A stretch of DNA of 64,000 nucleotides, from positions 124,001 through 188,000 of the forward strand of contig NZ_JBIGHX010000003.1 in NCBI RefSeq assembly GCF_043555885.1, written 5' to 3'. Shown here in pieces: positions 17,472 to 25,174 of this stretch (positions within the stretch are counted from its first letter, which is position 1; the number at the start of each line of letters is the position of its first letter). Source of the DNA: Pelomonas lactea. GTDB lineage: Bacteria > Pseudomonadota > Gammaproteobacteria > Burkholderiales > Burkholderiaceae_C. Made by a program: the position numbers and the translations under genes. Below the pieces are notes generated by a model. The model was not told the DNA's origin. It ran no database searches and saw nothing but the letters and a program-made list of their open reading frames with translations.

Positions 17472-18353
17472 TCAGAGGATCTCGTTGAGCATGCGTTCCA
17501 CGCCCTGCTGCCAATCGGGCAGCCGCAGGCCGAAGCGCTGCTGCAGCTTGGTGGTGGACAGGCGTGAGTTCAGCGGGCGCTTGGCCGGCGTCGGGTAGTC
17601 GCTGGTCGGGATCGGCAGGATCTGATCGGGCGCGACCCTGATGTCCCGACCGCGCGAGCGCGCGAACTCGATGACGAAGCGGGCGTAGTCATGCCAGTTC
17701 GTCTCCCCACCGGCCACCGCGTGATAGGTGCCCGTCAGTGCCGGGTTCACGCGTGCCGCGCGCAGCATGTGGGTCGTCAGGTCGGCCAGCAGGTCGGCAC
17801 CGGTGGGGGCGCCCACCTGATCGGCGATGACCTTGAGCTGGTCGCGCTCCGCGGCCAGCCGCAGCATGGTCTTGGCGAAGTTGCCGCCGCGTGCTGCATA
17901 GACCCAACTGGTGCGCAGGATCAGGTGCTGGCAGCCGCTCGCGCGGAGGGCGTCCTCCCCCTCGGCCTTGGTGCTGCCGTAGACGCTGAGCGGCGCGATG
18001 GGCGCATCCTCGTCGCGCGGCTGGTCACCGCTGCCGTCGAAGACGTAGTCGGTCGAGTAGTGCACCATCAGCGCGCCCAGCCGCTTGGCCTCGATGGCCA
18101 GCAGCGCAGGGGTGGATGCATTGATCTGGCGCGCCAGATCGGGCTCGCTCTCCGCCTTGTCGACGGCGGTGTGCGCCGCGGCGTTGACGATGACCTGGGG
18201 CGCGATGGCCTGAACACGAGCCAGCAATTGGTCCGGTTGCGTGAAGTCCCCGCCGTCATCGTGGTCCAGTGCGACGACCTCGCCGACCACGGCCAGCGAG
18301 CGTTGCAATTCCCAGCCGACCTGGCCGCCTTTGCCGAGCAGAAGAATCTTCAT
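17472..18353 (-). CDS. rfbD: dTDP-4-dehydrorhamnose reductase
   Basis: The gene encodes 293 residues from ATG 18353; an in-frame extension to 18437 overlaps rfbB and lacks family similarity. It is the NADPH-dependent final step of dTDP-L-rhamnose formation. The fold starts immediately with MKILLLGKGGQVGWEL, the dinucleotide-binding motif. VNAAAHTAVDKAE, YSTDYVFDG and YGSTKAEGED (catalytic Tyr/Lys) are present. Its start is two bases beyond the rfbB stop. Confidence 0.95.
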   Translation of the reverse strand: MKILLLGKGGQVGWELQRSLAVVGEVVALDHDDGGDFTQPDQLLARVQAIAPQVIVNAAAHTAVDKAESEPDLARQINASTPALLAIEAKRLGALMVHYSTDYVFDGSGDQPRDEDAPIAPLSVYGSTKAEGEDALRASGCQHLILRTSWVYAARGGNFAKTMLRLAAERDQLKVIADQVGAPTGADLLADLTTHMLRAARVNPALTGTYHAVAGGETNWHDYARFVIEFARSRGRDIRVAPDQILPIPTSDYPTPAKRPLNSRLSTTKLQQRFGLRLPDWQQGVERMLNEIL

Positions 18354-18355
18354 GG

Positions 18356-19411
18356 TCAGCTGTACTGCTTGGAGACCCATTCCTTGTAGGCGCCGCTTTG
18401 CACGCGGGCAACCCACTCGGGATGGTCCAGGTACCACTGCACCGTCTTGCGGATGCCGGTCTCGAAGGTCTCGGCCGGCCGCCAGCCCAGGTCACGCTCG
18501 ATCTTGCGCGCATCAATCGCGTAGCGGCGATCGTGGCCGGGACGGTCCTTCACGTAGGTGATCAGGCGCGAGTAAGGGCCTTCGGCCGACGGGCGCAGTT
18601 CGTCCAGCAATGCGCACACTGTCTTGACGATGTCGATGTTGGCCTTCTCGTTCCAGCCGCCGATGTTGTAGGTCTCGCCCAGCGTGCCACCCGCGAGCAC
18701 GGCGCGGATGCCGCTGCAGTGGTCGGTCACGTACAGCCAGTCACGGATTTGCTGGCCGTCACCGTAGACCGGCAGGGGCTTGCCTGCCAGCGCGTTGACG
18801 ATCATCAGCGGGATCAGCTTCTCGGGGAAGTGATAGGGGCCATAGTTGTTGGAGCAGTTGGTGGTGACGACCGGCAGGCCATAGGTGTGGTGCCAGGCGC
18901 GCACCAGGTGGTCGCTGGCTGCCTTGCTGGCCGAGTACGGGCTGTTGGGCTCGTAGGGATTCGTCTCGGCGAAGGGCGGGTCGTTGGGCTTGAGCGAGCC
19001 GTAGACCTCGTCGGTGGACACGTGATGGAAGCGGAAGGCCGCCTTGGCCCCGCCCTCAAGGGATCCCCAGTAAGCACGCGCAGCTTCCAGCAGCGTGAAC
19101 GTGCCGTCGACGTTGGTGCGCATGAAGGCGCCGGGGCCGCTGATGGAGCGGTCGACATGGCTCTCGGCGGCGAAGTGCACGATGGCGCGCGGCTTGTGCG
19201 TGGACAGCAGGCTGTCGATCAGCGCGCGGTCGCAGATGTCGCCCTTGACGAAGGTGTGGCGGGCGTCGCCGTCCAGCGAGGCCAGGTTCTCGAGGTTGCC
19301 GGCGTAGGTCAGCACATCGAGGTTGATGACGGGTTCGTCGGACTGGCGCAGCCAGTCGAGCACGAAGTTGCTGCCGATGAAGCCGGCGCCGCCGGTGACA
19401 AGGATGGTCAT
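18356..19411 (-). CDS. rfbB: dTDP-glucose 4,6-dehydratase
   Basis: This 351-residue extended SDR enzyme makes dTDP-4-keto-6-deoxyglucose. It has TGGAGFIGSNF (residues 6-16), HFAAESHVDRSI, STDEVYG (catalytic Asp-Glu pair) and YSASKAASDHLV (Tyr/Lys). The length is normal. It is the first of the four contiguous rhamnose genes, in the order rfbB-rfbD-rfbA-rfbC, three bases after manC. Confidence 0.96.
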   Translation of the reverse strand: MTILVTGGAGFIGSNFVLDWLRQSDEPVINLDVLTYAGNLENLASLDGDARHTFVKGDICDRALIDSLLSTHKPRAIVHFAAESHVDRSISGPGAFMRTNVDGTFTLLEAARAYWGSLEGGAKAAFRFHHVSTDEVYGSLKPNDPPFAETNPYEPNSPYSASKAASDHLVRAWHHTYGLPVVTTNCSNNYGPYHFPEKLIPLMIVNALAGKPLPVYGDGQQIRDWLYVTDHCSGIRAVLAGGTLGETYNIGGWNEKANIDIVKTVCALLDELRPSAEGPYSRLITYVKDRPGHDRRYAIDARKIERDLGWRPAETFETGIRKTVQWYLDHPEWVARVQSGAYKEWVSKQYS

Positions 19412-19414
19412 GGT

Positions 19415-20860
19415 TCAGGTTCTGCCGTAGGTGTCTTCGAAACGGACGATGTCGTCCTCGCCCAGATAAGAGCCGGACTGGACCTCGATGATCTCGAGCG
19501 GCACCTTGCCCGGGTTGGCGAGGCGGTGGGTCTGGCCCAGCGGGATGTAGGTGGACTGGTTCTCGGTCAGCAGGATGGTCTTGTCGCCGTTGACGATCTC
19601 GGCGGTGCCGCTGACGACAATCCAGTGCTCGGCGCGGTGGTGGTGCATCTGCAGGCTCAAGCTGGCGCCCGGCTTGACCATGATGCGCTTGACCTGGTGG
19701 CGCGGCCCGTTGTCGATGCTGTCGTACCAGCCCCAGGGGCGGTGCACCTTGCGGTGCAGCGCGTGCTCGCCACGCTGTTCCGCGCCCAGCCGGTTGACGA
19801 TCTGCTTGACCTCCTGGCTGCGGGCGCGGTCGCTGACCAGCACGGCGTCGGCGGTCTCGACGACGACGATGTCCTTCAGGCCCACGACACCAACCAGTCG
19901 GCTCGTGGCGTGCACCAGCGTGTTCTGGCTGTCGGCGATGAGCGCATCGCCGACGAAGGCATTGCCGGCGTCGTCCTTGTCGGCCACCTGCCAGACGGCC
20001 TCCCAGGCGCCAAGGTCGTTCCAGCCGGCATCCAGCGCCACCATGCGCAGCGGGATGTCCGTGCCTGGGCAGCGCTCCATGACCGCATAGTCCACGGACT
20101 CGCTGGGCACGGTGGCGAACTCCGCCTTGCCGGGGCGCACGAACTTGTCGTCGGTCTTTCGGACCGCCCAGGCGGCCCGTGTTGCCGCCAGGATGTCAGG
20201 GCGGAAGCGCTCCAGCGCCTTGACCCACACGCTGGCGCGCAGCACGAACATGCCGGAGTTCCAGTAGTACTCGCCTTCGGCCAGGTAGCGTTGGGCGGTC
20301 TCGAGGTCGGGTTTCTCGACGAACTGGGCAACCGCCAGGCCGCTGGTGTCAGACTTCGTGCGGATGTAGCCGTAGCCGGTCTCGGGGCGGTCCGGCGTGA
20401 TGCCGAGGATGGTGATGGCGCCTTCGGCGGCAATGCGGATGGCGTCCTGCAGGGCAGCCGTGAAGGCGGCGCCATTCGTGACCGTCTGGTCGGCCGGCGT
20501 GACGACGAGGATGGGATCCTGGCCGCCTTCCAGCGCTGCCAGCGCGGCCAGCGTCAGCGCGGGTGCGGTGTTGCGGCCCAGCGGCTCCAGCAGCACGCTG
20601 CCAGGCTCCTGGCGGGTCTCGCGCAACTGATCCAGCACCAGGAAACGGTGCTCCTCGTTGCCGACGATGCAAGGGGCGGCCAAGTCGAACTCGGGCGATG
20701 CCAGCGACGCGAGACGCCGTGCGGCCAGTTGGAACAGGCTTTCGTTGCCGGACAGCACGAGGAATTGCTTGGGATAGCCGGCGCGGGACAGCGGCCAGAG
20801 CCGCGTGCCGGAGCCACCGGCCATGATGACGGGCAGGACGGAAATCTTCTCGGTCGACAT
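19415..20860 (-). CDS. manC: Mannose-1-phosphate guanylyltransferase / mannose-6-phosphate isomerase
   Basis: This 481-residue bifunctional type II enzyme has an N-terminal GDP-mannose pyrophosphorylase domain (MAGGSGTRLWPLSRAGYPKQ, residues 14-33; FVEKP; YYWNSGMFV) and a C-terminal cupin isomerase domain (RPWGWYDSI, QMHHHRAEHWIVVSGTAE). It converts fructose-6-phosphate via mannose-1-phosphate to GDP-mannose. Its place in the exopolysaccharide operon makes mannose or a mannose-derived sugar a likely component of the polymer. The family is also called CpsB/AlgA/XanB. Confidence 0.94.
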   Translation of the reverse strand: MSTEKISVLPVIMAGGSGTRLWPLSRAGYPKQFLVLSGNESLFQLAARRLASLASPEFDLAAPCIVGNEEHRFLVLDQLRETRQEPGSVLLEPLGRNTAPALTLAALAALEGGQDPILVVTPADQTVTNGAAFTAALQDAIRIAAEGAITILGITPDRPETGYGYIRTKSDTSGLAVAQFVEKPDLETAQRYLAEGEYYWNSGMFVLRASVWVKALERFRPDILAATRAAWAVRKTDDKFVRPGKAEFATVPSESVDYAVMERCPGTDIPLRMVALDAGWNDLGAWEAVWQVADKDDAGNAFVGDALIADSQNTLVHATSRLVGVVGLKDIVVVETADAVLVSDRARSQEVKQIVNRLGAEQRGEHALHRKVHRPWGWYDSIDNGPRHQVKRIMVKPGASLSLQMHHHRAEHWIVVSGTAEIVNGDKTILLTENQSTYIPLGQTHRLANPGKVPLEIIEVQSGSYLGEDDIVRFEDTYGRT

Positions 20861-20872
20861 ATCGGTATCAGT

Positions 20873-21886
20873 TCAGTTGAAGCCCTGCGGGTTGTTGTGC
20901 TGCCAGCGCCAGCTGTCTTCGCACATGCGGGCGAGATCCAGCTTGGCCTCCCAGCCAAGCAACTCACGCGCCAGCGCGGGATCGGCCCAGCAGGCGGCCA
21001 CGTCGCCGGGGCGTCGCGGGACGATCTCGTAGGGCACTTTGCGGCCGCTGGCGGCCTCGTAGGCGCGTACCAGGTCCAGCACGCTGTAACCCTGGCCGGT
21101 GCCCAGATTCACCGTCAGCGAGCCGGGCTGGTCCAGCAGCCGGCGCAGTGCCGCGACATGGCCCTCGGCCAAGTCGGTCACGTGGATGTAGTCGCGCACG
21201 CCGGTACCGTCGGGCGTGGGGTAGTCGTTGCCGAACACGGACAGCGTGTCGCGCCGACCCACGGCAACCTGGGCGACATAGGGCATCAGGTTGTTGGGCG
21301 TGCCGCGCGGGTCTTCGCCGATGCGCCCGCTGGCGTGAGCGCCGACGGGGTTGAAATAACGCAGGCAGGCGGTCTGCCAGGCCGGATCTGCAACGCCGAG
21401 GTCGCGCAGGATCTGCTCGCCCATCAGCTTGGTCGCGCCATAGGGATTCGTCGCCGACGTGGGGGCATCCTCGCGCAGCGGCAGCCGCTCCGCCGCGCCG
21501 TAGACCGTCGCGCTGGAGCTGAACACGAAGCGCGAGCAGCCGTGCCGCTTCATCACCTCGCAGATGTTGAGGAGGCCACCGATGTTGTTGCGGTAGTAGG
21601 CCAGCGGCTGGCTGACGGACTCGCCCACCGCCTTGTAGGCGGCGAAGTGCACGACGGCGGCCGGCTTGTAGCGCTCGAAGATCTCGTCCATCTGCGCGGC
21701 ATCGCCGACATCGCCGCGTTCGAACTCGATGGGCGCCGAGGACAGTTCGGCCAGGCGCTCCAGCACCCGCGGCGAGCTGTTGCTGAAGTTGTCGACGCCG
21801 ACGACGCGGTAGCCGGCCTCTTGCAGCGCGAGCCAGGTGTGCGAGGCGATGTAGCCGGCGGCGCCGGTGAGCAAAATGGTGGTCAT
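20873..21886 (-). CDS. galE: UDP-glucose 4-epimerase
   Basis: The 337-residue protein has the NAD-binding motif GAAGYIASHT (residues 7-16), VDNFSNS, HFAAYKAVGES, SSSATVYG, YGATKLMGEQ (catalytic Tyr/Lys) and a YFNPVGAHASGRIGEDP segment characteristic of GalE. It interconverts UDP-glucose and UDP-galactose. Its start codon overlaps the epsL stop by one base, implying translational coupling within the operon. Confidence 0.95.
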   Translation of the reverse strand: MTTILLTGAAGYIASHTWLALQEAGYRVVGVDNFSNSSPRVLERLAELSSAPIEFERGDVGDAAQMDEIFERYKPAAVVHFAAYKAVGESVSQPLAYYRNNIGGLLNICEVMKRHGCSRFVFSSSATVYGAAERLPLREDAPTSATNPYGATKLMGEQILRDLGVADPAWQTACLRYFNPVGAHASGRIGEDPRGTPNNLMPYVAQVAVGRRDTLSVFGNDYPTPDGTGVRDYIHVTDLAEGHVAALRRLLDQPGSLTVNLGTGQGYSVLDLVRAYEAASGRKVPYEIVPRRPGDVAACWADPALARELLGWEAKLDLARMCEDSWRWQHNNPQGFN

Positions 21887-23133
21887 TAGTAAACGAGCGC
21901 CTGCCCTGTGCAGCCGTAACTGCCGGCGCTGTAAACGTATTGCGGAATGCTGCTGTCGCGACTTACGTGGTCATATTGACAGCCAAAGCTGAATCCACGA
22001 TAAAAAGCCCAGCGCAGCCCTAGGCTGTAGGATTTTGTGTCGTCCAGCGATGATCGAATAACGATGTCAGTGCTGCTGGTGCGGCGGGCTTTGTTGTTGC
22101 TCAGGTGTGCATGGAGGCCGATTTTGCTGGTTAGCGCGTAGTCGGCCCCGAAGTCCCAAATGGTATAGATGCGGTTCAAATCACTGCTGCGAATGGCGCT
22201 TTCCAAGCCGGTGTCCCGTGAATGTTGCAGTTCGAACCTCAATTTGGCAGAAGGCACCCAAGTCCAGCCGATCGCACCTGTCGTTCCGCTGAAGTCGCTC
22301 ACCAACTCGTTCAAGCTGTTCTTGGTATTGCTGCGACTGACGCGCGTATTGAGAGTGCTGTGCCCACCGACACTCCATCGCGTTGTGAAATCAAAGTCGT
22401 TGCGTACGTATTTGTTTGACTTCGTCACGGCTACGATTTCCGCCGTATCGGGGTTGATGGCAAAGCCGGCGGGATAGCGAGGGTTGCTTCCATCGGTACG
22501 GCGCAGAACAAGCCCCAGTCTTAAATTGCCGGCTGGCGTAAGGTAAGCGCCTAACGATGTTGCATGTTGGTTGTATATGAAGCGGTTGTATTCTTCCGCC
22601 GTGAAATTTTTGCGTCTGTAAACCCAAGCGCCTTCAAGCAAGTATCGAGTGGCAAGGCCGAGGCGTGCTACCGCCTTATATTCGTCCTTCTTTTCAATAT
22701 TCTTCTTGAATATCGGATTTATCCCGTTGCCTATGTTAAAGTCGGCTAGGGTCTGCTCCGATTTTGCGCTGAGAACGCCAGATAAATTTCCCGCCGTTTG
22801 CCAGTTCAAGGCGGCTGCAATGCTATAGGCACGATAGTTGAGGGCGCTATTCGTGCGGTAACGGTTGTTTTGCAGTGAGGTATCGAGTTTGAGATGCTGG
22901 CGGCCAAAGCGTTGGTCGATGCCGGCAAGTAGTCCGGCACTGATGACGCTGTCACTGTTCGGCGTGTCGGTTTGCCGGTATACGTTCGACACGTGCGAGA
23001 CGCCCAGCGAACCGCCGGCGTAGAACGGCGCGGCGTCGTCCGTCTGCGCCGACGCAGCGTGCGCGAGCGACGCCATCGCGACCAGCAGCGCCAGCCGGCT
23101 GATGCGGGGTGGGTGAGGGGGCTTAGTAGGCAT
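21886..23133 (-). CDS. epsL: EpsL-type outer-membrane beta-barrel of exopolysaccharide synthesis
   Basis: The gene encodes 415 residues from ATG 23133; a TTG three codons upstream is also in frame. An N-terminal signal peptide ends in ASAQ near residue 30. The rest is alternating polar/aromatic beta-strands (FYAGGSLGVSHVSNVY, GLRWAFYRGFSFGCQYDHVS) without catalytic motifs. This matches the exopolysaccharide operon protein EpsL/BBP2 family linked to PEP-CTERM/exosortase loci. It is probably an outer-membrane porin-like component of polymer export. Base composition is clearly more AT-rich than the genes on each side. The start overlaps the epsB stop by 11 bases and the stop overlaps the galE start by one. 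Confidence 0.85.
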   Translation of the reverse strand: MPTKPPHPPRISRLALLVAMASLAHAASAQTDDAAPFYAGGSLGVSHVSNVYRQTDTPNSDSVISAGLLAGIDQRFGRQHLKLDTSLQNNRYRTNSALNYRAYSIAAALNWQTAGNLSGVLSAKSEQTLADFNIGNGINPIFKKNIEKKDEYKAVARLGLATRYLLEGAWVYRRKNFTAEEYNRFIYNQHATSLGAYLTPAGNLRLGLVLRRTDGSNPRYPAGFAINPDTAEIVAVTKSNKYVRNDFDFTTRWSVGGHSTLNTRVSRSNTKNSLNELVSDFSGTTGAIGWTWVPSAKLRFELQHSRDTGLESAIRSSDLNRIYTIWDFGADYALTSKIGLHAHLSNNKARRTSSTDIVIRSSLDDTKSYSLGLRWAFYRGFSFGCQYDHVSRDSSIPQYVYSAGSYGCTGQALVY

Positions 23134-24511
23134 GACGATCAAACACCACCAGTCGCACGGTGCGCAGGATGATCTGCAGATCCAGCGCCAGCGACCAGTT
23201 GCGCAGGTACTCCAGGTCGTATTCGACGCGCGCCACCATCTTGTCGATGGTGTCCGTCTCGCCGCGCAGGCCGTTGACCTGGGCCCAGCCGGTGATGCCC
23301 GGCTTGACCTTGTGTCGCACCATGTAGGCCTTGATGAGCTTGCGGTACTCCTCGTTGTGGGCCACCGCGTGCGGTCGCGGGCCCACGATGCTCATGCGGC
23401 CCTGCAACACGTTGATGAACTGGGGCAGTTCATCCAGCGAGGTCTTGCGGATGAAGGCGCCGAACGGCGTGATGCGCGAATCGCCCTTGGTGGCCTGCTT
23501 GACGACTGCGCCATTGTCCTGTGTGCGCATCGAGCGGAACTTGTAGACGATGATTTCCTCACCATCCAGCCCGTTGCGGCGCTGCTTGAAAATGACCGGG
23601 CCCGGCGAGCTCAGCTTCACGCCGATGGCCAGCGCCAGCAGGATGGGCGAGATCAGCACCAGGATGATGGACGCCAGCACGATGTCGCTGATGCGCTTGA
23701 TCAACTGGTTGGTGCCCGTGAACGGCGTCTCGCAGATGCCCACGACCGGCACACCGTTCATGTCCTGCAGCCGGCCCTGGATGATGCTGATGCCGAACAC
23801 GTCCGGCACGAAGAACAGCGACGCCGTGGTGCCCTGCACCTGCTCCAGCAGCTCCACGATGCGCGGCTGCGAACCGAGCGGCAGCGTGATGTAGACCTCT
23901 CGTACGCCCTTCTCGCGCACGAATTCGCTGAGCTTGGACAGCGGCCCCAGTAGCTCCGAACCGGCATCGGGGTGCAGGCGCTCGCGGTTGCGGTCATCGA
24001 AGTAGCCCAGGCAGATGACGCCCTGCGAGTCGCGTAGCGCCTTGGTCACCTTGTGGCCCAGCGGCCCGGCGCCGACGATGACGGCCGTGCGGCGCGCGCT
24101 GGGGTCGCGTGCCCGCCAGCGCTGCACGCGACGGCCCGTCTCGATCGCGATGACCTGGAGAACGGGCGTGATGACGGCCCACCAGATCAGCACTTCTTCC
24201 TCGAAATAGTGCAGGCTGTTCGTCGCATAGCCGCACAGCGCCAGGATGCCCAGCAGCACCAGCCAGGACGACACGACGTCGACAAAGGCGCTGGCCGGGT
24301 GGTCGTTGAAGCGGTTGCGCCCCGGGAACGTGAGGGCGAACACCAGCAGGCACAGCGTCAGCGTGGGGCGCATGACCGGCTCGTCGAAATGGCCGTTCAC
24401 GAGCAGGAACGTCAGGACGATGATTCCGGGCTCAAGAAATGCGGCGATCAGTGACTCGACCGACTGCGGTGCGCTGTAGAACGTTCTCTTGTAGCTGCGA
24501 TCCTCGAACAT
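23123..24511 (-). CDS. epsB: EpsB-type undecaprenyl-phosphate sugar phosphotransferase
   Basis: The gene encodes 462 residues from ATG 24511 (MFEDRSYKRTFYSAP); the longer frame to 25012 runs antisense through ubiJ. Four hydrophobic N-terminal helices, a nucleotide-binding-like middle domain (VIVGAGPLGHKV) and a fifth membrane segment (SDIVLASIILVLISPILL) precede the catalytic bacterial sugar transferase domain. That domain has KQRRNGLDGEEI, YKFRSMR, SLDELPQFINVL, GRMSIVGPRPHA and PGITGWAQVNG. It attaches the first sugar-phosphate to undecaprenyl phosphate, starting the repeat unit. It is the first gene of the minus-strand operon. WcaJ/EpsB relatives mostly use UDP-glucose or UDP-galactose. 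Confidence 0.92.
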   Translation of the reverse strand: MFEDRSYKRTFYSAPQSVESLIAAFLEPGIIVLTFLLVNGHFDEPVMRPTLTLCLLVFALTFPGRNRFNDHPASAFVDVVSSWLVLLGILALCGYATNSLHYFEEEVLIWWAVITPVLQVIAIETGRRVQRWRARDPSARRTAVIVGAGPLGHKVTKALRDSQGVICLGYFDDRNRERLHPDAGSELLGPLSKLSEFVREKGVREVYITLPLGSQPRIVELLEQVQGTTASLFFVPDVFGISIIQGRLQDMNGVPVVGICETPFTGTNQLIKRISDIVLASIILVLISPILLALAIGVKLSSPGPVIFKQRRNGLDGEEIIVYKFRSMRTQDNGAVVKQATKGDSRITPFGAFIRKTSLDELPQFINVLQGRMSIVGPRPHAVAHNEEYRKLIKAYMVRHKVKPGITGWAQVNGLRGETDTIDKMVARVEYDLEYLRNWSLALDLQIILRTVRLVVFDRHAY

Positions 24512-24624
24512 CGTGACAGGTCGGTGGCCCAAATGGGCATTGGCTTGCAAAAAGCGATCCGGGATTCTCCCCCAACAATTTTGACAGTCGTTGCGGGGGC
24601 GTCCCCTGTTCAGGGTCCGCTGCC

Positions 24625-24630
24625 TACAAT
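24625..24630 (+). promoter_or_regulatory. Possible -10 element for ubiJ-ubiB
   Basis: TACAAT lies 8 bases before the ubiJ ATG in the short divergent gap 24512-24637. No good -35 is spaced correctly from it; the TTGACA at 24580 is too far upstream. If it is used, the mRNA leader would be very short. Confidence 0.3.
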
Positions 24631-24637
24631 CTTGACC

Positions 24638-25174
24638 ATGCCCGCCCCTTGGCCTCTGCCCTCCCTGTCCCCGCTGCTGATGCCGGCCCTGCAAGACCGT
24701 CTCGTGCTGCTCATCAACCACGTCGTCTCGCGCGAGCCCATCGCCGCACAACGGCTGCAGCCGCTGGCTGGCCGAGGCCTGGTCGTCCACCTCGCCGGCT
24801 GGCCGTCGCTGCTTCCGGCCGCGCCCGACCTGGTGCTGGGCGTCACCCCCGCGGGCCTGTTCGAGCGGCTGGACGCGCCGCCCGCCGGCCTCGGCGGTCT
24901 GCGTATAGAGATCGACGCGGCCAACCCGGCCAAGCTCGCGCTGGGCGCCCTCAGCGGCGAGCCGCCGCGCGTGTCCGTGCAGGGTGATGCTGCCTTTGCC
25001 GGCGAGATGCATTGGCTGATGGACAACCTGCGCTGGGACGTCGAGGACGACCTGGCCGGCATCGTCGGCCCGCTGGCAGCCCGCCAGCTGGCGCAGTTTG
25101 GCCGTGCGCTGCGCCGCACCCTGTCGGGCGCGGCGGCACGCCTGACGCCCAAGATGGCCGGTAGCGGCGCATGA
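24638..25174 (+). CDS. ubiJ: UbiJ ubiquinone biosynthesis accessory factor (SCP2 domain)
   Basis: The gene encodes 178 residues from ATG 24638; the upstream open frame to 24524 is non-coding leader. The SCP2-like lipid-binding domain occupies residues about 15-115 (VQGDAAFAGEMHWLMDNLRWDV), followed by a helical segment (DDLAGIVGPLAARQLAQFG) typical of UbiJ. UbiJ organises the soluble Ubi complex for aerobic and anaerobic ubiquinone synthesis and binds polyprenyl intermediates. Its TGA overlaps the ubiB ATG by four bases. Unlike many relatives, no ubiE precedes it here. Confidence 0.88.
   Translation: MPAPWPLPSLSPLLMPALQDRLVLLINHVVSREPIAAQRLQPLAGRGLVVHLAGWPSLLPAAPDLVLGVTPAGLFERLDAPPAGLGGLRIEIDAANPAKLALGALSGEPPRVSVQGDAAFAGEMHWLMDNLRWDVEDDLAGIVGPLAARQLAQFGRALRRTLSGAAARLTPKMAGSGA

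Noticed and set aside
18269..21889. A 1206-codon open frame on the plus strand across rfbB, manC and galE
   Set aside because: It is antisense to three well-recognised sugar-nucleotide genes. Its translation is rich in Ala/Val/Gly/His/Asp without motifs, as expected from a GC-rich antisense frame.
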